A stretch of DNA of 14,565 nt from Hyphochytrium catenoides (lineage: Eukaryota; Sar; Hyphochytriomycetes; Hyphochytriales; Hyphochytriaceae): contig FLMG01002565.1 of assembly GCA_900088475.1 (NCBI GenBank), positions 1-14,565 on the forward strand. The letters run 5' to 3'. Of this stretch, positions 7,992-14,565 are shown piece after piece; the stretch's first letter is position 1; the number at the start of each line of letters is the position of its first letter. The notes beneath the pieces were generated by a model. It searched no databases, was not told the origin of the DNA, and worked only from the letters and a program-made list of their open reading frames with translations. The position numbers were made by a program, and so were the translations under genes.

Positions 7992-9197
7992 ATGTCGTGA
8001 GGCGGAGGGGCCTCAACTTTTTTTTTCGCCCTTCTTCGTTCTTTGTGAATCTTCAGATTTGTTGATGATTTTCCCTGTCTCTTGGATCTCCGAGTTCTCC
8101 TTTTGTATGCACTCCGAGGCAAAGACCATAGAGGTTTTTGTGACCGCATGTCGACAGTCAGCTCACGTTGCTGGAGGGTCCACAGTCGCGGGCCATGTTC
8201 AGGGCCACCACCTTCGGAAAACTGAGATTCCTGGCATACGACTTGGAGGCAGTTCTTGAGAGGGAAAAAAAAAGAGAAAAGATCACAGGCCATCAGCGAA
8301 GAAGAAGAACAGAATTTGGCCTCCTTCCCAAAGATGTCAGCCAGCCATACAAAGCGGCACCGGACAGGAAGGCCAAGCATTAGGAGGGCCGCACCGTGGC
8401 AGCATTCGCCTTCACTAGCTAGTATATCGTGGTCCTGATGAGAATGGGTCTAATCATGTTTTGTTCTTTGGGGCCTGCCTTCAATCCTTGGACCTCCTCT
8501 GCCATCGTGAAGGCTTTCGTTGGATTACCTGGTACGACCGCCTGCCTTCCACTTCAACTGGGCGTAGAATAGGAGACGGAACGGAGATATTCTCGGAGAT
8601 AGGTATCGTGGCGGAAGTGAAGAAAGCTAAGACAGCCCTTATTAGTGAGTGGACTTTATGACCGCAGAGCTAACTGAACTGTTGACTTCAAGACGTTCCA
8701 GGACTGGGTGGATCAACCTTGACTCTCCTGGGGTGGCACGCGTAAAGGAAGAAGAAGAACGGGAGAGATTCAGCGATACTCTTGTCTAGACCGCCGCCGT
8801 CAGCTCAGGGCGTGAGGTGCCGCATGGTTACCTGATGAAGCGCCTCCAGCAGCGGCTAAGACTGTATAATAAGATTGAGAAGTCCAAGCAGGACTGCGAT
8901 ACCGGCTACTATTGAGACCAAGTTTGACACCAGTCCTTCAGCTCATAAGATGATGACCAGTCCTTCAGCTCATAAGATGATGACCACCAAACCTAAAGAG
9001 CTAACAGCAAACACTTTTCCTCCTCACCCTCGGATCCAGACATTATTTGCAGCCAGTTGTTTGAACTAAGTGTCGTGCTGCAAATGCACTCTGTTGACGC
9101 AACTCAGCCTGATGATGGAGAGAGACAGCAGGCCAAACTCCTAGTCCTTCATTCTGTGCGCGGTATCAACAACGAGAGCATCGATGTGACACTCTAG
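7992..9197 (+). CDS. unidentified eight-exon gene (202-aa model)
   Basis: Model exons: 7992-7996, 8057-8104, 8158-8335, 8423-8506, 8568-8602, 8702-8741, 8790-8863 and 9053-9197. All phases agree (609 nt, 202 residues). The coding part of exon 1 is only ATGTC, before donor GTGAGG. Exon 2 follows a long pyrimidine acceptor, giving the start MSFVDDFPCLLDLRVLLFQ. Residues 28-77 are basic and helical (FGKLRFLAYDLEAVLERE, KREKITGHQRRRR). Residues 78-98 are hydrophobic (YIVVLMRMGLIMFCSLGPAF) and could be a membrane helix. The C-terminal half holds GWINLDSPGVAR, VPHGYLMKRLQQRLRL and a polar tail ending SIDVTL. Several introns carry CTAAC or similar branch points (for example CTAAC at 9001-9005 before TTTGCAG). 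The last donor could be 8864 or, in the same phase, GTCCAA at 8882. I do not recognise the protein. Its last exon overlaps the 3' end of the minus-strand gene at 9166-9649. Exons 3, 4, 7 and 8 are best supported; exons 1 and 5 are least certain. Confidence 0.55.
8929..8982 (+). repeat. perfect 27-bp tandem duplication
   Basis: The 27-base unit beginning ACCAGTCCTTCAGCTCAT and ending AAGATGATG occurs at 8929-8955 and again, identically, at 8956-8982. A four-base start of a third copy follows. Perfect identity suggests a recent duplication by slippage or unequal exchange. In the gene model here it lies within the last intron (8864-9052) of the eight-exon gene. Because 27 is a multiple of three, it would keep any frame crossing it. 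Confidence 0.97.
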
Positions 9198-9649
9198 CTG
9201 GTGCGGCAGTGCTGGCGGGGTTCTGGTTCTTTACTCTACGCTTCCTATCGCTCATCATCATAGCAAGGTATGGCCCATTACCAGCTGATACTTACAATGA
9301 AGCTTCATCATGAATCTTCGCGTCTGGGGCAACGTCAGAGCATAAATCGGCAATAGGGCTGCCTAGGTAGTCGTTAGCGGCCCTGTATCTGCCTGAGGTC
9401 AGAGTATCGTATTGATTGATGATGTTTGATGGTTGCCGGTCAATCTTCTCTGTAACAGCAACAGCCCGCCGTCATCTTCCACATCCACAAGCAGAGCCTT
9501 CTTCAGATAGATTCTTTACACGCTTGGCGAACTCAAGCTCCGGACGCGCCCGCAGTTCAACTAAGGAGCCAGAGGCTGAGCTATCACTGTTTGTAAGACA
9601 AGGGCAAGTGATGACTATGCTGCTGCAAACGGGCCAGCTGTTGGGCCAT
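9166..9649 (-). CDS. unidentified four-exon gene (101-aa model)
   Basis: Model exons on the minus strand: 9649-9616, 9560-9522, 9449-9296 and 9244-9166 (306 nt, 101 residues, all phases consistent). The ATG sits in a good context (GAGAAAGATGGC). Introns are 55, 72 and 51 nt. The third has a perfect GTAAGTATC donor, and the second ends CTGTTGCTGTTACAG. The protein starts MAQQLARLQQHIELRARPEL, continues FAKQKIDRQPSNIINQYD and RYRAANDYLGSPIADLC, and ends with a basic, Ser/Ala-rich tail (VSHRCSRC). It looks mostly helical and soluble; I do not recognise it. It is divergent from the COX18-like gene (289 bp between start codons), and its stop lies inside the last exon of the convergent upstream gene. 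The alternative is that the plus strand here carries N-terminal exons of the COX18-like gene, starting at 9419 with a presequence-like peptide. Confidence 0.5.
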
Positions 9650-9831
9650 CTTTCTCGAGACCCTATGAAGACTGCTTGAGCACTAAACTCTGTGTCCTGG
9701 CCCTCTTTCACGCCCAGACTGGGCAACTGTTGAATAATGGCTGGCAGATCGGTGGTCTCCCATTTCCGAAGGAGAGTTCCAGGCCACAGCCTGGCTGTCT
9801 GGCATCGGCAACTGCCCCGCTGCTCCCCTTT

Positions 9832-9836
9832 ATTGG
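9832..9836 (-). promoter_or_regulatory. CCAAT box in a divergent promoter
   Basis: The minus strand reads ACCAATAAAG, giving a CCAAT box between the start codons of the 101-aa gene (9649) and the COX18-like gene (9938). CCAAT-binding HAP/NF-Y complexes control respiratory genes in many fungi, so its position 102 bp from the COX18-like start is suggestive. A single pentamer is weak evidence. Confidence 0.25.
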
Positions 9837-9937
9837 TACCGCATCTCAATATCCGCCACAGCTCTGACACCAGTGGCAGCCCGCAAGGTTAATTGGCCTT
9901 AACTGAAGAATCGCCTTGGACTTAAGTGACTAACCAG

Positions 9938-11907
9938 ATGATACTCTCGCGAAGGTCCGCTTTCTGTCATTCCGGATAACGACCAGCTGTGCCTCTTGAG
10001 CACAGCAGAGGAGAGCGCAGGGTCAGTATTGAGCACACTGGGCACTGCGTGGCAACCGTTTCTTGACGGGGCGCAGACCCTGGTCGTGCAAGCTCATGAC
10101 CAGCTAGGCTTACCATGGTGGGCGGCCATTGCCGTACGTAACAGATGGTTTCCAAGCTCCACTCCATGCTCGAGACTAATCACTGAGCTCAGGGCACCAC
10201 GATTGCAGTTCGAACAGCCTTGCTGCCTCTAATTATCTACCAGATGCGAGTGATGGATAGGTAGGTGAAGCGGTGTATTGGCAAGATCTGGGCAGTTGTA
10301 ACAGGCGCTTGTGGCAGATATTTCAGAACAAGACCCCAGCTGCTTTACATTAAGAAGCTAAAGGAGGAGGAGATGGCTGAGATTGTAAGGCAGAATCATT
10401 CTTTTCAGCCAACATGTCTTCTCTTCTCCCAAGAGCTGAGTTATCTCTGTTCTCTAATTCTGAGTCTTACCACTCGCACATTTTGGATCTTGCACGCTTG
10501 TGGACATTATAGCCTGCACCATGGCCTCCAGGCTCTTACCAGCACATTCTCGGCTCTCGTGTCGCTCTTTCCACGTAACTTCATGTGTAGTCCCCTACTG
10601 ACCTCAAGTCTCGAGTGAAGACCTACTTTCTGTACATGAAGACTGTAAGGGTGAGTGCCGTCTATTATCCTGAACAGGGAGCGCCGTGACCCCTAACAGC
10701 TAACACTTCCCTTTGTAGCTCGCTTGGAAGCAGAATGACTGCCATCCCTTAAAGTGCGTAGCGGGAACCTTAGCCCATATTCCCCTGTTCTTCACCTTTA
10801 TCGTGGCTACGCGGCGGCTTGTGATGCGGAATTCAGTAGAAGGGCTGGACACAGGTATGGAAGGACATGTAGATTCTCTACTACTCCGAACACGAGGCTG
10901 ACAAACTGATGACCCATGGTCCTCCGCAGGCGGCTTACTTTGGTTCACTGACCTGACTGCCGTCGATAGCTATGGAATACTGCCTACAGCGGCGGTTACC
11001 CTAACCTTTCTCAACCTCCAGGTCTCATTTTTTCCTACTGTCCATTACTCTTCTCTCAAAGTTTTAGACGTCTTTTTGTTATTATAGCTTTCCTCATCAC
11101 TGTCAAAGTTAACTCTATCTTTCCATAGCTATTGCCCTATTTTTGCGTCTGCTAGTGACGATCGAGGAGAGGATTATCTAACTGCTTTCTTAAATAAGAT
11201 CGGGCTAGGTTCCAGCCCAACCCCATGGGTACAGAAGCTTCGGGAAGTATTAGAAGTAGCGACTGTGCTCAGCTTACCGATGGTCAGCTATCTGCCTCAG
11301 GTCTGTGTCCACGGATCTTGGCAATATAAAGTTCCATTCCTGTGTGTTACTTCCCGCTTCCTTCATCCTTGGTCTCGTCCTTCCCGACATGTTGCGTTGA
11401 TCTACTTCTTGTCTTCGCTCAGCCTTATTTTTACAAGAGTTTGCCTCATCTCACGAATTATTGTGATCATCTTACTCTGCTCACCTTCGACATTACGGAG
11501 ATACTCTCCCATCATGTGTCTCACGATAACTCAACTCTTAGGGCGTATTTGTTTACTGGATAACCTCCGGAACTTACTCGTTAGGACAATCCCTTACTCT
11601 GAAGAGCAACAGAGTCAGGACTCTCTTGGGACTCAGAATTATCCCAAAGAACCCCCAGGGCACTGTTGCGAAGTTCCCAAACAATCCTCCCGTGATAGCA
11701 GCTCATGGAGTAGAGAAGAAGCTGGCGTTAGAGCTGCCACAGCTAAATGTGCAGGGAGCTCAAGAGTATGGGAGCACCGAGAGAGAGAGTGTGGAGAGCA
11801 TTCCCACAAACCAAGTGCTAGAAGAGGAGCGAATGAAGAGGGACGAGGAGTGTAGGAGAGAGAATCAGGTGCAGAGTGACAGCGGCAGCTCCATCCCAAG
11901 ATCTTAG
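9938..11907 (+). CDS. COX18: COX18/OXA1-family mitochondrial membrane insertase, nine exons
   Basis: Model exons: 9938-9965, 10006-10133, 10193-10260, 10318-10384, 10591-10650, 10719-10854, 10930-11021, 11199-11300 and 11542-11907. All phases agree, for 348 residues (human COX18 is of similar size). The start MILSRRSAF is a short basic presequence. Hallmarks of the YidC/Oxa1/COX18 family follow in order: LGLPWWAAIA (43-52) and IAVRTALLPLII (56-67) with the groove Arg at 59; a charged hairpin (79-117); NDCHPLK (123-129), diagnostic of COX18; helix 2 (130-155); GGLLWFTDLT (163-172) and ILP (179-181) with helix 3; a helix ending LSLPMVSYLPQ (217-227); and VYWITSG (231-237). The known role is export of the Cox2 C-terminus across, and insertion into, the inner membrane for cytochrome oxidase assembly. 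A 75-residue charged tail (KKLALELP, EEERMKRDEECRRE) extends past the core. Typical introns carry CTAAC branches, for example 10651-10718. Uncertain points are exon 1 (a 40-nt intron), the 10318 or 10327 acceptor, the 10644 or 10650 donor, and weak GTCTCA/GTCTGT donors at 11022 and 11301. Confidence 0.88.
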
Positions 11908-12332
11908 TCAGACGCAAGTTTTCAGTGTACATACGATCGACCTCGTCTCCAGGCCTACTGCATTGCTCAAGGGACGCTCTCTAACGAAGCTTAGCTGCCT
12001 TTGTTCCAACCATCAAAGACAGTCTATCCTATTCTATTTCTGCGCTCGCATGGTTCTCAGTAGCCAATAGGGTTGGTCTTGACAAACCCCCTCGACTGAC
12101 CCTCTCGACTGTTTTTCACTACTTCAACTCTGACTTCCAAGCCTCACCGTCGTTTCCTCGCTTTGCGCGTCGTTTTGGCAGCCTATGGGTTAGGGCTCTA
12201 CTCCTTCCCTTTCTGCGGGGCTGAGAGTCTTGCGAATTGTACAGAGTGCCTTTGTTGGGCATTAACAGCGGCTTTTCGTGAGTGGGTTATGCACCACCGG
12301 ATCGTGGCTTCGTAACGGAGTGAGAAAGCAAG
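11908..12332. other. intergenic region between two plus-strand genes
   Basis: This covers the 3' flank of the COX18-like gene and the upstream region of the next gene. It is pyrimidine-rich on the + strand from about 12090, with an imperfect repeat of CTCGACTG (12091-12112). No AATAAA, exon or RNA gene is apparent. Confidence 0.4.
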
Positions 12333-13480
12333 ATGGAGTTTTCTCCCAGGCCTAACGCCTTCTTCGGTGATCTTTTCCTCTCGTACTATTGCTTTCCCAT
12401 GGGACTACCTGTTCTTGATCCTGTCTGTGCTTTTTATGCTTAGGAATGAAGAGGATAGTAGGTGCCTAATGCTATTGCAGGTGATTCTCGAATCCCCAGC
12501 GGCCATCGCTTCCTGTCTACTTCATGACTCACACTCGACTGCCCACAATGATTGGCGCTCCATAGCCCAATGGACTCCAGCATTCCTCCGTGGTCCTCCA
12601 AGACTCTTCTTTAAACTCGTTCTAAGGACTCATCTTTGGGCCTTCCAAGTTCTCGTTCGATTCCCACAGTGATGAATGATTTTCTTTGTAAAAAGAATTT
12701 CCTCGGTCCCCGCATCTTCAGGGACTCTCTCCTTCACTATCTCGCAAACCTGATGGGAACGTTCTTTGTCTCTTGGGCCTGTTCATCTATTCTCCTCGTT
12801 TCAGGCTGCTGCCTATTGGTAGTATGTTCGCCCACAGCAGGATGCTCCTAGAACGCAGGGTTCTAAACGAAATGGGGAGGATCTCAGTTTATACATTGGT
12901 CTTGAATGCGATGTCCCGCAGGCTCTGACATTCTACTTTCACTTTCTTTCTCTCTAGAGGCACTTGTTCCCGTGGGTACTGCCTTGTGAAGTAATAAACG
13001 AGGAGCTGCAAGCTCCTCCGGCGCACTCTATAGAAAACATTACAGGTCGAGTTGCGTCGCAGCAGGAGATTAGGTCTCTTTTCATTTGTATGAGTATAGG
13101 CCGGAGAATGTTAAAAAGGGACTTGTGCAACAGAAGAATGTGACTCCTACGGAAGCTTAGGACTCCGTTTGGGAAGATGAGAGATGAGGTCCTCGCTTGC
13201 ATGCAGGCCAAGGCTATACATATTCACAACCACCGTCCTAGGGAAACCTCTTCCAAGGGCTCTAAGCGGGTCGATGAGATCGACGATAAGAAAGTAATTA
13301 AGAGTTTCTATTGGACAGAGAGAACAAAGAGGGTGCGGAGAGGGATGAATGTGCTTTGTAAGGATAATGGATATAGTAGTTCTGGAAGTTCCAGAGGCGA
13401 AACGAGAGGCAACGACAAAGTGACAGGTTGCACCGCCCTCTATAAGCAAAGGAGTTTAACAGGACTAAGAGAAGACTAAG
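12333..13480 (+). CDS. unidentified multi-exon gene
   Basis: Exons with the best support: 12481-12592, 12670-12760, 12805-12898 and 12958-13109, possibly joined to 13161-13480. Phases agree throughout, with introns of 77, 44, 59 and 51 nt. The acceptor before 12958 has a classic CTGAC branch and CTTTCTTTCTCTCTAG tract. Encoded segments in order: HNDWRSIAQWTPAFLR; NDFLCKKNFLGPRIFRDS and LLHYLANLMGT; LLPIGSMFAHSRMLLERR and VLNEMGRISVYTL; RHLFPWVLPCEVINEELQAP and ENITGRVASQQEIRSLF; then a basic C-terminal frame (RPRETSSKGSKRVDEIDD). The 5' end is unclear. ATG 12333 opens MEFSPRPNAFFGDLFL and could join 12481 through a 70-nt or 58-nt intron, but the frame before 12481 is also open. The gene could instead end at the TGA at 13141. 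The protein looks helical and Arg-rich, and I do not recognise a family. Confidence 0.5.
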
Positions 13481-13814
13481 ACAGGTAGAGAGATGCTGCG
13501 AAAAAAGGAAGAAGAGGGTGTTATCCTGATGCATATACACTACTTAAGATCCCGGAAAGGTGCCTTCTTAGTCCCGCGATGCCTAAAACAAGGCTCCAAT
13601 GGCCTGCCGCAGGACGACAGGACCTCTGCTTAAGATAATGGTGGGTAGCTCTATATCCCCCTCTCTCGCCTCACATCACACATACATAGAACTAGAGCAA
13701 TAGTCTGTGGCAATGTCGAGCACCACCACATGCAATACTTCTACCAGCGTCCAGGCCAGGCCGGGCCAACAGCAAGTTGGAACACTCACAGCCTCTGGGT
13801 TAGCAGAGCAAGCA

Positions 13815-13872
13815 AGCAGCAGCAGCAGCACCCAGTAGCAGCAGCACTGAGTAGCAGCAGCAGCAGCAGCAG
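13815..13872 (+). repeat. three AGC triplet runs with TAG-containing spacers
   Basis: (AGC)5 at 13815-13830, (AGC)3 at 13837-13846 and (AGC)6 at 13853-13872 are separated by the six-base spacers CCCAGT and CTGAGT. In the glutamine or serine frames the spacers bring in TAG or TGA, so the runs are not one continuous coding tract on this strand. The minus strand is open across them and gives Ala/Leu/Cys runs, which I regard as an artefact of the repeat. Confidence 0.9.
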
Positions 13873-14524
13873 TGGCGGTGATGAGTAGATGACCCAGCAG
13901 TTCCAGGAGCGGCCAGCCAGGCGAAGCGACGAGGAGGAGGAAGGGAGGCGGCGGAGGGGAAGGTGGCGAGAGAGACGGTTGCAGCCTCACATCGCTCTCA
14001 CTCCCCGTATCTCGCTCATACCTCTACAGAATGCCACTGGTATCTACATCTGAAGTTAGACCATATAGAAAACACAATGTTGCTTGACTCTGTCTCTGCT
14101 ATAGTGGACTCTGACTCATGCTCTGTCTCGGCCCTTAATTGTCACTTGCATCCCACATAACATACAGGGCCAGGAGATGGAAACTCCGTGATATGACCTT
14201 TTCATACGTAGGTCCATGGACCGGTTAACTGTACATAAGCCCTATCGTTACCTTAACGTAAAACCGGAGTAACCGAAGGGTAGGGTTGACTCGAACTGTA
14301 CACAGGGTGGGTGGGTGCGTGAGGATCGGAATGGTAAGGAGGGCTCAGAGGATGAGTGGATGGGTGGGGATGAGCATCCTGAGGAATGCTGAGCTGCCTT
14401 CTGATGTCGCTTTTTCTTGGTTGAAGACGAGACAGAGTGGGAATAGATGAACGGAAATTGTGTAAAAAGGGTGAGGATGGGCGAGCTAGAGGAGAGAGAG
14501 ATAACTAAGAGAGGAGGAAGTAGA

Positions 14525-14543
14525 GGGAGGGAGGGAGAGAGGG
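14525..14543 (+). other. G-quadruplex-type motif
   Basis: Four GGG runs (14525-14527, 14529-14531, 14533-14535, 14541-14543) with loops of 1, 1 and 5 bases fit the G3N1-7 quadruplex pattern. They sit inside a purine-rich tail. A related GGGTGGGTGGG lies at 14305-14315. Any role is unknown. Confidence 0.5.
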
Positions 14544-14565
14544 AGGATCAGGGGAGGAAACCACT

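Larger units (their letters stand above)
13481..14565. other. right-hand region: small open frames, simple repeats, no confirmed gene
   Basis: Two small ATG frames on the + strand look partly protein-like. One at 13713-13838 is Ser/Thr/Gln-rich and runs into the AGC repeat. One at 13889-14053 (54 aa) is rich in Arg and Glu and begins MTQQFQERPARRSDEEEE. They could be 5' exons of a gene running off the right edge. Acceptor-like CTATAG (ending 14104) and CTCTACAG (ending 14030) occur nearby, but no consistent chain was built. From about 14300 on, the strand is purine- and G-rich. Confidence 0.3.

Noticed and set aside
7973-8380. 135-codon minus-strand frame with a basic C-terminal half
   Set aside because: It lies opposite exons 2 and 3 of the eight-exon gene, which have consistent splice phases.
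10265-10618. 117-codon frame starting at GTG
   Set aside because: Only residues from the exon 10318-10384 are part of the COX18-like protein; the rest is intron read-through.
11265-11855. 196-codon plus-strand frame
   Set aside because: It reads through the last COX18 intron. Only its first 36 nt are a real exon, and its 3' half is out of frame with the terminal exon.
13000-13018. Perfect 8-bp hairpin GAGGAGCT/AGCTCCTC
   Set aside because: It falls inside a probable coding exon (NEELQAPP), so it is likely a by-product of codon choice and not a terminator.
1-14565. Retrotransposon, LTR, CRISPR, phage or operon structures
   Set aside because: No reverse transcriptase, integrase or transposase motif, no long terminal or direct repeats, no spaced repeat array and no co-directional unspliced gene cluster was seen.

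Overview
This is nuclear DNA of a eukaryote with intron-rich genes. Most of the coding sequence is split into short exons, so simple ORF reading misses it. I rebuilt genes by hand from splice signals and reading phase: GT donors, CTAAC/CTGAC-like branch points, pyrimidine tracts and AG acceptors, with introns of about 40 to 240 nt. Compact multi-intron genes, CT-rich and AGC-rich simple repeats and near-50% GC would fit an early-diverging (Mortierella-like) fungus. The tandem WRKY19-type zinc-finger protein is also common in oomycetes and other stramenopiles. The organism is therefore a guess.

Layout. 1-2560: a possible 3' gene end at the left edge, a 280-bp pyrimidine tract, a weakly supported H/Q-rich exon and otherwise unexplained sequence. 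2565-3554 (-): an intact single-exon gene for a 329-residue protein with seven C-x4-C-x9-C-x2-H fingers spaced exactly 24 residues apart, the clearest unspliced gene here. 3555-5029: its CT-rich upstream DNA and the 3' flank of the next gene. 5030-5444 (-): the last two exons of a probable membrane protein gene with a polyadenylation signal. 6769-7703 (+): exons of an unidentified gene. 7992-9197 (+): an unidentified eight-exon gene (202 aa model). 9166-9649 (-): an unidentified four-exon gene (101 aa) whose 3' end overlaps that of the previous gene. 9938-11907 (+): a nine-exon gene for a COX18/OXA1-family mitochondrial insertase. About 12333-13480 (+): another unidentified multi-exon gene. 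13480-14565: AGC triplet runs, small open frames and purine/G-rich DNA.

Functionally, only two products can be placed. The zinc-finger protein is probably a nuclear regulator. The COX18-like protein should insert Cox2 or other proteins into the mitochondrial inner membrane. It is transcribed divergently from the small 101-aa gene, with a CCAAT box between them. Nothing resembles an operon, CRISPR array, phage or intact transposon. No tRNA or rRNA was found. All exon junctions are inferred from sequence alone and need transcript evidence.
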